64,000 nt of DNA from Chthoniobacterales bacterium (GTDB lineage: Bacteria > Verrucomicrobiota > Verrucomicrobiia > Chthoniobacterales > JACTMZ01), in assembly GCA_018883245.1 (NCBI GenBank), contig VEQL01000002.1:1-64000 (forward strand). The letters run 5' to 3'. Position numbers and translations under genes: made by a program. This document shows positions 8,530 to 17,032 of the stretch, piece after piece (position 1 is the stretch's first letter; each line of letters begins with the position of its first letter). Under the pieces are notes generated by a model that saw only the letters and a program-made list of their open reading frames with translations, ran no database searches and was not told the origin of the DNA.

Positions 8530-11253
8530 CTAGCCGACTGCATCGGCGCATCGGTCGCAGAGCGCGGGGTGAGCCGGATGCTTGCCGACGCTCGGGCGGT
8601 GACGCCAGCACCGCGCGCATTTGGCAGATGCGGTTTTCACGATTTGTGCCGAATCGGACGGCCCGGATTCGAGCACCAGCTCGCTCAAGATGAAAAACTC
8701 CTCGAGTTCGGCCGCGAGCGGCTTCCACGCCTCGATCCACGCGGGATCGGCAACTTGCAATGTGACCCGGGCCTCAAGGTTGTTGGTGATGACTTTGTCC
8801 GCCCGCGCCTTTTCCAGAGCTTGCGAAACGATGGCGCGCAGTTCGAGCAGGCGGGAGCCTTCGGCCAGAGCTGCGGGATCCGCATTGCGCGGCGCGGGAA
8901 ACGACTGCAGGTGGACCGAATCGCCGGGGTGGAAGTAGCCCCACGCCTCCTCGGCGGTGAAGGCGAGAATGGGGGCGAGCAGACGCGTGAGCGAGGAAAG
9001 CACCTCGTGCATCGCGTCTTGCGTCGCCCGCCGCCTCTTGCTCCCGGGCGCATCGCAATACATGCGGTCCTTGGTGATATCGACATACAAGCTGCTGAGG
9101 TCCACGGCGCAGAACTGGTTGAGCGCATGGTAAACACGGTGGAACTCATAAGCCGCGTAAGCCTCCACGCACGTCTTCTCGACTTCCGCCAAGCGCGCGA
9201 GAATCCAGCGATCGACAGTTGTCGGTGCGGCGTCCGAGGACGCGCTGTGATCGTGAAGATTGCCGAGCAGGATGCGAAGCGTATTGCGTATCCGGCGGTA
9301 GGTGTCTCCGAGACGGTTGAACATCTCCTCCGAAAAGGGAACGTCGTCGGTGAAGTTCACGCTGCTGACCCAAAGCCGGACCAGATCCGCGCCGGATTTT
9401 TCGACGAAGTGCATCGCCTCGGTCGGCTTTTGGTATCCGCCTTGGGCGGACTTCGAGATTTTTTCCCGCGTATCGACATCGACGACAAAACCGTGGGTGA
9501 GGCAGGTGCGGTAGGGCGAACCGCCCTCGATCGCGACCGCGGTCATGAGTGACGACTGGAACCAACCACGGTGTTGGTCCGTGGCCTCCAGATAAAGGTC
9601 GGCGGGGTAATGCAGCTCCGGGCGGCGCCGCAGCACGGCTTGATGGCTGACGCCGGAATCGATCCACACATCGAGCGTGTCGTGGCCCTTGGTCGTTCCA
9701 GCCGGCAGTCCGAGCATCGCCGCGAGTTCGGCGTCCTGCATTTCGAACCACGCGTTGGTTCCGCGTTTTTCCACAAGGTCGGCAACCCGCAGGATCAGTC
9801 CGGCGTCGAGGATGGGTTCGCCCTGTGCGGAGTAGAACACGGGAAGCGGAACGCCCCAGCTGCGCTGCCGGCTGATGCACCAGTCGGGGCGCGACTCCAC
9901 GGTTCCGGTGATGCGCTTGAGTCCCCAGTCCGGAATCCATCGCGTGTTGTTGATGGCTTTGATCGCTTCGGGGCGGAGGTCGTCGATTCGGATGAAGAAC
10001 TGCTCGACTGTGCGGAAGATGATCGGCGTCTTCGATCGCCAACAATGCGGATACGAGTGTCGGTAAGGCGAGGCGCCGAGCAAAGCGCCCGTCGAGCGCA
10101 GGTGATCGACCACGAGGGGATTGGTCTCGAAGACTTGTTTTCCGACCCACGCACCCACGCCGCACTCCGCGGTGAAGCACCCCAGGTCATCGACCGGGCA
10201 AAGAATTTCGAGTCCCTTCGCTTTGCCCAAATGGAAGTCGTCGGCGCCGTGTCCGGGCGCAATGTGAACACAGCCTGTGCCGGTGTCCATGGTGACGAAA
10301 TCGGCCCCGAACACCGGCGACTCGCGGTCGAGGAACGGATGGCGGGCAACGGTTCCCTCGAGGTCCGCGCCGGAAAGTCTTCGCGCATCTCCCTGCGGTT
10401 GCCATCCGGTTTCCGCGACGAAGGCCTGGACGCGGTCCGCGGCCATGACAAGCAAGCGGGCTGTGCCATCCTTGGAAAAAGTCTGGAGGGCGTATTCGTG
10501 CTTCGGGCTCACCGCGATAGCCAAGTTCGCCGGCAACGTCCATGGTGTGGTGGTCCAAATGACGATGGCCGCGTCTTGGGGGATGTTTTTTCCACGCACC
10601 ACGGGGAATGCCACATGGACGGCTGGTGACTCCTTGTCTTTGTATTCCACCTCGGCCTCGGCGAGCGCCGTTTGTGCTCCGTAGCTCCAGAGCACCGGCC
10701 GTTTGCTGCGATAGACGAGGCCTTTTTCGACGAAGACAGAAAAGGCGCGCAGAATGTCCGCTTCGTAGGACGGATCGAGGGTGAGATAGGGGTGCTCCCA
10801 GTCGCCGAAGACGCCGAGGCGGCGGAATTGCTCCCGCTGCAAATCGATGTATTTGCGCGCGTAGGCTTCGGAGCGCTTGCGGACTTCGACCGGCGAAAGC
10901 CCGGCCTTTTCTTTGACCACCTTGAATTCGATCGGGAGACCGTGGCAATCCCAGCCGGGCACGAAGGGCGCGCGGAAGCCGGCCATGGTCTTGGACTTCA
11001 CGATGATGTCCTTGAGGATTTTGTTGAGCGCGGTGCCCATATGGACATCGCCGTTGGCGAAGGGGGGACCGTCGTGCAGGACAAAAAGCGGCGCATCCTG
11101 GCGCGCTTGCTGGATCCGTTGGTAGAGACTTTCTTTTTCCCACGTCGCCAGCTGCTGCGGTTCGCGGGCGGCAAGCCCGGCTTTCATTGGAAACTCGGTG
11201 CGCGGAAGATTCAGCGTCTTTTTGTAGTCTTCGCTCATGTCAAAAAGGTTCAT
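8530..11253 (-). CDS. ileS: Isoleucyl-tRNA synthetase
   Basis: A class I synthetase of about 907 residues that charges tRNA-Ile. It shows FVLHDGPPFANGDVHMGTAL, in which the HIGH motif is written HMGT, the editing domain (WTTTPWTLPANLA, then the editing-site Thr-rich loop), WCISRQRSWGVPLP, DVWIDSGVSH, and KISKS for KMSKS. The C-terminus keeps a zinc knuckle, CARCWRH...CDRC. The first base of the frame reaches 11280 by a TTG; the ATG at 11253 (MNLFDMSEDYKKTLN) or 11238 (MSEDYKKTL) fits the family better. The HMGT variant is seen in several bacterial groups and is probably functional. Confidence 0.95.
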   Translation of the reverse strand: MNLFDMSEDYKKTLNLPRTEFPMKAGLAAREPQQLATWEKESLYQRIQQARQDAPLFVLHDGPPFANGDVHMGTALNKILKDIIVKSKTMAGFRAPFVPGWDCHGLPIEFKVVKEKAGLSPVEVRKRSEAYARKYIDLQREQFRRLGVFGDWEHPYLTLDPSYEADILRAFSVFVEKGLVYRSKRPVLWSYGAQTALAEAEVEYKDKESPAVHVAFPVVRGKNIPQDAAIVIWTTTPWTLPANLAIAVSPKHEYALQTFSKDGTARLLVMAADRVQAFVAETGWQPQGDARRLSGADLEGTVARHPFLDRESPVFGADFVTMDTGTGCVHIAPGHGADDFHLGKAKGLEILCPVDDLGCFTAECGVGAWVGKQVFETNPLVVDHLRSTGALLGASPYRHSYPHCWRSKTPIIFRTVEQFFIRIDDLRPEAIKAINNTRWIPDWGLKRITGTVESRPDWCISRQRSWGVPLPVFYSAQGEPILDAGLILRVADLVEKRGTNAWFEMQDAELAAMLGLPAGTTKGHDTLDVWIDSGVSHQAVLRRRPELHYPADLYLEATDQHRGWFQSSLMTAVAIEGGSPYRTCLTHGFVVDVDTREKISKSAQGGYQKPTEAMHFVEKSGADLVRLWVSSVNFTDDVPFSEEMFNRLGDTYRRIRNTLRILLGNLHDHSASSDAAPTTVDRWILARLAEVEKTCVEAYAAYEFHRVYHALNQFCAVDLSSLYVDITKDRMYCDAPGSKRRRATQDAMHEVLSSLTRLLAPILAFTAEEAWGYFHPGDSVHLQSFPAPRNADPAALAEGSRLLELRAIVSQALEKARADKVITNNLEARVTLQVADPAWIEAWKPLAAELEEFFILSELVLESGPSDSAQIVKTASAKCARCWRHRPSVGKHPAHPALCDRCADAVG

Positions 11254-11386
11254 AATAGGCCGTGGAAGGGCCGAGGGCAAAAGTAGAAATTGACGCGGCC
11301 TTTACGCCGGACAGATTGGGTGCCGTGACGGCAAGGGAGAAACAGGGCGGCGGGGCGGCAAAGGCGGCACGTGCTGGCGTGCAGCC

Positions 11387-13378
11387 ATGAGCGCGGATTC
11401 GCCGAAAGGGGAGAGTCCGAAGCCTCGCAAGCGTTGGCCGCTGAGGACGGCCTTGATTGTGCTTATGGCGTTGTGTGCATGCGCGGGTTTTGTCGCGTGG
11501 AAGGGACCCTCGGCGGCATTACGCTGGGCGGTGAGGACGTGGGATCCGGCTTTGAGGCTGAGAATCGACAAAAGCATCTACCACGACGGCGAGTGGGTTC
11601 TTCGTGGCGTGGCTTTGGAGTTGCGCGGACGGCGTGACCCGGTTTTCCGGAGCAAAGAAATCCGCGCCGGTTTGGGATCGGGGTGGATGCGCGGGAAAAT
11701 CGGAGCGCTGCGGCTCGTGGAGCCCATTGTTCATTTGGACAAGGTTTCTCTCGCGCATTTTTCACGCGGATCTTCGGGCCAACTCCCGATAACGATCGGG
11801 AAAGTCTCGATCGAGCGCGGACACATTTGGCTGGAGAACGCGGGAGAGCAGGGGCTGGAGGTTTCTGCGGACTTCCAGGGAGAGATGAGCTCGATCGGTC
11901 CCGGAAGCAGCGGCGAGACGCGGGAGCTTGCGTTCTCGAATGTGTATGTGGCTGCGCGTGACGGTGACTCCACGCTTCCGGTTTTGGGGGCCGACCGTGC
12001 TGGTGTGCGGTTCACGTTGGACGGATTGCTGGCGGGACGCCTCGCCGGTGCGAGGATCGAAGGCGGATGGATGGTCGCGGGTGAGGGACTCCGCAAACTC
12101 ATGGCGGACTCCGGACATGACGGTGGGAACGGAGGCGAGGGCGGGTTTGTTCTGGAGTCTCTGGACATCGTGAAGATGCAGCTCCAGCCCGACGGCTTGC
12201 CCGGCGGCTTGCCCGAGCTGCGCCTGCGGGTGAATACCGCGCTGCGCAACGTGCCGCTCGGCGCGGTGACAAAGGAATTGGCGCAGACCGTCCACCAGAT
12301 CGAATTCAGCGATGTGGAATTGCTCTCACCCACGGATCCTCTGCGGCGCGCCGTCACCATCCGCTCGCTTTTCGTCAAATTCACGCTCGAGGGCCTGGCA
12401 CGGCGCGATCTGGAGGAATTGATCGTTCTCGGTCCGACCGTTTATGTCGGCGAGCCGCTATTCGAATACATGCAGGGCGCGGACAAGGCGGCAGGGCCTC
12501 CGCAGCCGGACCAAGAATGGAACGTGGACAAGTTGCAGATCAACTTCGGCCGCGTGGTCATCGCCGTCGGCGGGCGCTCGCAGGTCGGTTTGCCTTTGGC
12601 TTTCCACACGTCGGTCACCAATCTTTCGCTGTCATCACTTGCCGGTCTGAATGTGGAGCTGGTCCTGACCGTCCCCACCGAAGACTACGATTTTCCCGCT
12701 TACGATCTGTCGCTGTCGAATGTCCGCGGCGACCTGCGCTTCAATTACCCGCCGGCGTGGAACCGGAACAACCTCGTCAACGTGATCAAGTTCGACCGTG
12801 CGCGTTGGAGAAACTTCCACGCGAGCGAACTCTGGTTGTCGGTGACCTACGATGAAAAAGGCATCAACGGGCTCTTCGGCGGCCGCGCGTATCGCGGTTA
12901 TGTCAACGGAGGTTTCAGCTTTTTTCTCCAGCCTGATTCCCCGTGGACCGGATGGGTGGCGGGAACAAGCGTCGATCTCGATCCGCTCACTGCAGACGGA
13001 GTTCCGCAGCACGTCGTTATGGACGGCCGGAGCAACTTCAAACTCGAGGCCAATGGCCGTGCTGCCGTGGTGGAACGCGTGTCCGGCAGCGCCGCCGCGA
13101 AGGGGAAGGGCCGTCTGGTCGTGAACAAGCTCAACGATATGCTCGCGGCGATCCCGGCGGAATGGTCGGCTCTGAAAAGTGAACTGACGCGGGTCAGCCT
13201 TGAGACCTTGCGCGACTTCGACTACACGAAAGCGTCATCGGATTTCTGGTTTGTGGGCAAGCAGGGCATTATAAACGTCAACATGAAAGGCCCTGCTGGT
13301 TCGCGGAATTTGGAGATGGTTTTCCACGGGCGCGACACGGCAAAGACGGCCCGTTGGCAGCAAGGGGGGCGGAGATGA
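11387..13378 (+). CDS. YdbH-like AsmA-family protein
   Basis: A 663-residue protein with an N-terminal membrane anchor (RTALIVLMALCACAGFVAW, residues about 21-39) and a long periplasmic beta-rich body rich in LRGVALELRG-type strands, the style of the AsmA/YdbH/TamB bridge proteins that carry phospholipid between the two membranes. The C-terminal 170 residues (LDPLTADGVPQHVVMDGRSN, VVERVSGSAAAKGKGRLVV, then the strand NVNMKGPAGSRNLEMVFHG) resemble the YdbH C-terminal domain. The strongest support is the next gene, which overlaps by ATGA and carries YnbE-like and YdbL-like sequences, the partners of YdbH in enterobacteria. Function in lipid transport is inferred from that. Confidence 0.7.
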   Translation: MSADSPKGESPKPRKRWPLRTALIVLMALCACAGFVAWKGPSAALRWAVRTWDPALRLRIDKSIYHDGEWVLRGVALELRGRRDPVFRSKEIRAGLGSGWMRGKIGALRLVEPIVHLDKVSLAHFSRGSSGQLPITIGKVSIERGHIWLENAGEQGLEVSADFQGEMSSIGPGSSGETRELAFSNVYVAARDGDSTLPVLGADRAGVRFTLDGLLAGRLAGARIEGGWMVAGEGLRKLMADSGHDGGNGGEGGFVLESLDIVKMQLQPDGLPGGLPELRLRVNTALRNVPLGAVTKELAQTVHQIEFSDVELLSPTDPLRRAVTIRSLFVKFTLEGLARRDLEELIVLGPTVYVGEPLFEYMQGADKAAGPPQPDQEWNVDKLQINFGRVVIAVGGRSQVGLPLAFHTSVTNLSLSSLAGLNVELVLTVPTEDYDFPAYDLSLSNVRGDLRFNYPPAWNRNNLVNVIKFDRARWRNFHASELWLSVTYDEKGINGLFGGRAYRGYVNGGFSFFLQPDSPWTGWVAGTSVDLDPLTADGVPQHVVMDGRSNFKLEANGRAAVVERVSGSAAAKGKGRLVVNKLNDMLAAIPAEWSALKSELTRVSLETLRDFDYTKASSDFWFVGKQGIINVNMKGPAGSRNLEMVFHGRDTAKTARWQQGGRR

Positions 13379-13872
13379 AGTGGTCCGCCGCAGCCATTCC
13401 CGTGCTCTTGCTGGCCGCAGCTTGCAAGGGGCCGAACGTGAGCCTGTCCACCCCCGAGCCGATCGTCGTGGATATCAACATGCGCGTGGACATTTACGAA
13501 CGCGGCGGCGGTTCGTCGTCGGCCAAGCCCTCGCCCGCGGCGGACATGCCGGCGGCCGATGCAAGGCGGCGTTCGCGGACGGGTGACATCCAGACGTTCA
13601 AGAATTCGCGTCTGGTCGGGGAGGGGCGCGACGGCCTGCTGTCCGTGCTCAGCCGGCCCGAGGGCAGCTACGGCGCGTATGTCGAGAAGACGGTGGCGGA
13701 AGAAAATGCCGACCGTCTGGTGGTCATGCGGGAGCTTGCCGCCGAGCGCAAAATGTCGTTGCCCGAGGTTCAGGCGCAACAGGGGGAGTTGTGGCGCAAC
13801 AGGTCGTTCAGCGGCGAGTGGGTCGAGGTTTTGCAGGACAACAACTCGTGGCGCTGGGCCCAGAAGCAATAG
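13375..13872 (+). CDS. YnbE-YdbL composite lipoprotein
   Basis: A 165-residue protein. Residues 1-17 (IPVLLLAAAC) form a lipoprotein signal with the lipidated Cys at 17. Residues 18-40 (GPNVSLSTPEPIVVDINMRV) follow the short YnbE pattern of a proline-flanked beta strand ending in INM.V.I. After a Gly/Ser/Pro/Ala linker, residues about 70-165 (SRLVGEGRDGLLSVL, then ENADRLVVMRELAAERKM, ending GEWVEVLQDNNSWRWAQ) match the YdbL/DUF1318 plan. In enterobacteria YdbH, YnbE and YdbL are three separate genes working as one system; here the last two are one chain. The start codon overlaps the stop of the upstream gene. Confidence 0.68.
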   Translation: MKWSAAAIPVLLLAAACKGPNVSLSTPEPIVVDINMRVDIYERGGGSSSAKPSPAADMPAADARRRSRTGDIQTFKNSRLVGEGRDGLLSVLSRPEGSYGAYVEKTVAEENADRLVVMRELAAERKMSLPEVQAQQGELWRNRSFSGEWVEVLQDNNSWRWAQKQ

Positions 13873-14072
13873 AGCCTATCACAACACCTCGCGGGGTGGC
13901 GCAGAGACATGCCGGATAGGGTGGCATGCCACAAACGAAAATTATCCGCACTGCCACGCGCGCAAGGTTTTGGGATAGTTTGTAGATTCAGTGTTGTTTG
14001 GGGTGAATACCCCACGCGGCATAAGGCGGTTTCGCATTTTGGCGGACGATAGGGCCGATTAATCTGAATGCG

Positions 14073-14741
14073 ATGAACGAAGCAGGCGTTCAGGTTTTCG
14101 CCGACCGCGAACAGGCAGGAAAACTCCTCGCCTCGAGGCTGCAGCGTTATGCGGGCAGGAACGATGTGGTTGTCTTGGGATTGCCCCGCGGCGGCGTTCC
14201 CGTTGCGGCGGAGGTCGCGCGGGCTTTGAGGGCGCCCCTGGACGTTCTGGTTGTCCGCAAATTGGGGGCGCCCGGCCAGGAAGAGTTGGCGATAGGTGCC
14301 ATCGGCGAGGGGGGTATCCGCGTGTTGAATGCGGGACTGGTGCGCACTCTGGGGCTGGGCGAGGCTGATATCGACCGCATTGCGTCGTGCGAGGAGCGCG
14401 AGTTGGAACGCAGGGTTTCGGCTTACCGCGGACGCCATGATGCTCTTCCGGTCGAAGACAAAACGGTTGTCGTGGTCGATGACGGAGTTGCGACGGGCGC
14501 CACGATGCGTGCCGGTCTTCAAGCGCTGCGGGCGGCCGGTGCTGCCCGGATCATTGCCGCTGCGCCGGTGGGTTCGGTCGATGCCGTTGCCGCTCTCGAT
14601 CAGGACGCCGACGAGGTTGTGGTGCTCGAAACGCCGGAGTGGTTCAGTGCTGTCGGGCAATGGTATGAGGATTTCGGGCAGACTTCGGATGACGAGGTGC
14701 GCGCGTTGCTTGCGGCGATCCGCAAGGAGATCGGTGTATGA
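14073..14741 (+). CDS. Phosphoribosyltransferase-family protein
   Basis: A 222-residue type I phosphoribosyltransferase fold. The PRPP-binding loop is VVVVDDGVATGATMRA (the two acidic residues and the TGAT turn), and the N-terminal part has VVLGLPRGGVPVAAEVARAL and RKLGAPGQEELAIGAI. No specific base-salvage enzyme is indicated: this subfamily is found next to, or fused with, the alpha/beta hydrolase that follows. The two genes overlap by ATGA. The substrate is unknown. Confidence 0.85.
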   Translation: MNEAGVQVFADREQAGKLLASRLQRYAGRNDVVVLGLPRGGVPVAAEVARALRAPLDVLVVRKLGAPGQEELAIGAIGEGGIRVLNAGLVRTLGLGEADIDRIASCEERELERRVSAYRGRHDALPVEDKTVVVVDDGVATGATMRAGLQALRAAGAARIIAAAPVGSVDAVAALDQDADEVVVLETPEWFSAVGQWYEDFGQTSDDEVRALLAAIRKEIGV

Positions 14742-15388
14742 GCCGGAGCGTCCGCATCGAATTGCCCGACGCAGTCCTGGAGGGTGATCTGGAAGTGCCC
14801 GCAGGCGCCGAGGGACTTGTCGTCTTCGCCCACGGAAGCGGGAGCAGTCGTCACAGCCCGCGGAACCGGTTCGTGGCCCGGTGGCTGCAGCAAACGGGTC
14901 TCGGCACTTTGCTCATGGATCTTCTGACCGCGGAAGAGGGGGAGATCGACGATCAGACGAGGGAGATGCGCTTCGACATCGGGTTGCTGGGCCGGCGCGT
15001 CGCGCAAACCATCGAATGGGTCGGCGGGAGAAAGGATACGGCGAAGCTTGGAATCGGCCTCTTCGGGGCGAGCACGGGAGCCGCTGCGGCGCTGGTTGCC
15101 GCGGCGGAACTTCCTCAAGATGCTGTGCGTGCGGTCGTTTCTCGTGGAGGGCGTCCCGATCTCGCAGGGAACGCACTTCCGCTGGTCAGATGCCCCGTGC
15201 TCCTGATTGTCGGCGGCGAAGACGACATCGTTATCGGGCTCAACGAACAGGCCAAAGGGCAGATGGCCTGCACGGTCGATCTGGCCATCGTGCCCGGCGC
15301 GACGCACCTTTTCGAGGAACCGGGCACCCTCGAGAAGGCCGCGGATCTCGCGGCGGCGTGGTTTTGCCGGTATCTTCCGGCGCAGTAG
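14738..15388 (+). CDS. Alpha/beta hydrolase, dienelactone-hydrolase-like
   Basis: A 216-residue alpha/beta hydrolase. It contains GLVVFAHGSGSSRHSPRN near residue 26, the nucleophile region IGLFGASTGAAAALVAA (G-x-S-x-G read as GASTG), an acid-bearing strand VLLIVGGEDDIVIGLNEQ and the final His in PGATHLFEEPG, which together make a Ser-Asp-His triad. It is coupled to the upstream phosphoribosyltransferase; the two activities occur as single fused proteins in some actinobacteria. The physiological substrate is not known. Confidence 0.83.
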   Translation: MSRSVRIELPDAVLEGDLEVPAGAEGLVVFAHGSGSSRHSPRNRFVARWLQQTGLGTLLMDLLTAEEGEIDDQTREMRFDIGLLGRRVAQTIEWVGGRKDTAKLGIGLFGASTGAAAALVAAAELPQDAVRAVVSRGGRPDLAGNALPLVRCPVLLIVGGEDDIVIGLNEQAKGQMACTVDLAIVPGATHLFEEPGTLEKAADLAAAWFCRYLPAQ

Positions 15389-15397
15389 GAAGGCGGA

Positions 15398-16990
15398 TCA
15401 AAGACGCAGAACGCGCGCGCCGTAGATGTCCGGATCGCCGCGCAGTTCGGCCATGACATTGTCGGCGGGTGCCGAGTCGAGGTTGAGAACGGTGAGGGCG
15501 GTTCCTCCGGCTTGGTCGCGTCCGAGCGACATACCCGCAATGTTGATGTTGTGCTTGGCCAGCAAGGTCCCGATGTGACCGACGATTCCGGGACGGTCGC
15601 GGTTTTCCAGCAAAAGGAGAACGCCTTCCGGTTGCGCTTCGACGTGCTTGCCGTTGATGACGACAACGCGGGGTTTTTGCCCGAAGAATGTTCCGCCGAC
15701 CGATGCGCCGGCCCCGGAATCTTCCGCGATCACGCTGATGAGGTCGGTGAATTCGCTGCTGTCGCTGACGCGGGATTCCACGACCTGAAGTCCGAGGTTG
15801 GCCGCGAGGCCGGGTGCGTTGATCTCGTTGACCTCGTCGCCGCTGATGTGAGCGAGGAAACCTTTGAGGATCGAGCGGGTGACGGGGGCGGTGTCGAGGT
15901 CGCGGGCTTTGCCGCTGTAAACGATGCGCAGTGTGCCGCAGCGCTTCGGGGCGATCTGTGCCACGAAACGGCCGAGGCTTTCTCCGAGGCGCAGGTAGGG
16001 TCCGAGCACGGCGAGCGTCTTGGCATCGACGCTCGGGGCGTTGACCGCGTTGTTGATTGTGCCGTCGAGGATCGCGGCGCGGATGGTATGGGCTATCTCG
16101 ATGCCGACACTCTCCTGGGCTTCCGCGGTCGAAGCGCCGAGGTGCGGGGTGAAGACCACGTTGGGTGCGGTGCGCAGAGGGTTTTCAGGACCGGGAGGTT
16201 CTTCCTCGAAAACGTCAACCGCCGCGCCGGCGAGATGACCCGACGCGAGGCTCTCGGCCAGCGCCTTTTCGTCGATCAGGCCGCCGCGCGCGCAGTTGAC
16301 CACGCGGGCGCCTTTTTTGAGCAGGGCAAGTCTCCTCGCGTCGAGCATGTGCCGCGTCTCGTCGGTGAGCGGCATATGCATGGTCACGAAGTCGGCCCGG
16401 GGCAGTGCTTCGTCGAGATCCTCGACCAACTCGACCTGCAGGCTTTGGGCCCGCGCTTCGGAAAGATAGGGGTCGTAGGCAAGCACGTGCATGCCGAAGG
16501 CGCGGGCGCGTTTGGCGACTTCCGTGCCGATGCGACCCATCCCGAGCACGGCGAGCGTTTTGCCGTTCAGTTCGACGCCTTGGAAACTTTTGCGGTCCCA
16601 TTTGCCGGATTTCACGCTCGCGTCGGCCTGGGGAATTTTGCGCGCCACGGAAACGAGAAGGGAGAAGGCGTGCTCGGCCGTGGAAACCGTGTTGCCGCCG
16701 GGGGTGTTCATCACCACGATCCCGCGCCGCGTGGCTGCATCCACATCAACGTTGTCAACGCCGACACCGGCGCGACCGACCGCTTTGAGCTTCGAGGCGG
16801 CGGCGATCACGTCGGCACCGACCTTTGTCTGGCTGCGCACGACCAAGGCGGAATACTCCGGGATGATCGCCAGCAATTCGTCGTGCGGGAGGCCGGGGCG
16901 GAACGTGACGTCGAGTTGTCCGCCCTCGGCGAGGGCATCAACCCCGAGCTGCGAGATCGGATCGGAAACGAGAACTTTCGGTTTGCTCAT
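15398..16990 (-). CDS. serA: D-3-phosphoglycerate dehydrogenase
   Basis: A 530-residue long-form enzyme, the first step of serine synthesis from 3-phosphoglycerate. The substrate domain holds RAGVGVDNVDVDAATRRG; the NAD domain holds LGMGRIGTEVAKRA, VNCARGGLIDEKAL and the catalytic His region FTPHLGAST. An intervening domain precedes the C-terminal ACT domain (ENRDRPGIVGHIGTLLAKHN), where serine may bind for feedback inhibition. Length equals the three-domain form of many bacteria. It is convergent with the hydrolase gene, 9 bases apart. Confidence 0.95.
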   Translation of the reverse strand: MSKPKVLVSDPISQLGVDALAEGGQLDVTFRPGLPHDELLAIIPEYSALVVRSQTKVGADVIAAASKLKAVGRAGVGVDNVDVDAATRRGIVVMNTPGGNTVSTAEHAFSLLVSVARKIPQADASVKSGKWDRKSFQGVELNGKTLAVLGMGRIGTEVAKRARAFGMHVLAYDPYLSEARAQSLQVELVEDLDEALPRADFVTMHMPLTDETRHMLDARRLALLKKGARVVNCARGGLIDEKALAESLASGHLAGAAVDVFEEEPPGPENPLRTAPNVVFTPHLGASTAEAQESVGIEIAHTIRAAILDGTINNAVNAPSVDAKTLAVLGPYLRLGESLGRFVAQIAPKRCGTLRIVYSGKARDLDTAPVTRSILKGFLAHISGDEVNEINAPGLAANLGLQVVESRVSDSSEFTDLISVIAEDSGAGASVGGTFFGQKPRVVVINGKHVEAQPEGVLLLLENRDRPGIVGHIGTLLAKHNINIAGMSLGRDQAGGTALTVLNLDSAPADNVMAELRGDPDIYGARVLRL

Positions 16991-17032
16991 GGAGCAGGGG
17001 AAATTAAACGAAACCCCGGCTGTCCGTCACGT

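Noticed and set aside
8020-9552. Plus-strand 510-codon frame across lspA and ileS
   Set aside because: Antisense of two clearly assigned genes; no ribosome-binding site or domain.
13873-14072. Small palindromes (CATGCC...GGCATG; GGGGT...ACCCC) in the gap before the phosphoribosyltransferase gene
   Set aside because: Short stems and no U-run; not convincing as terminator or operator.
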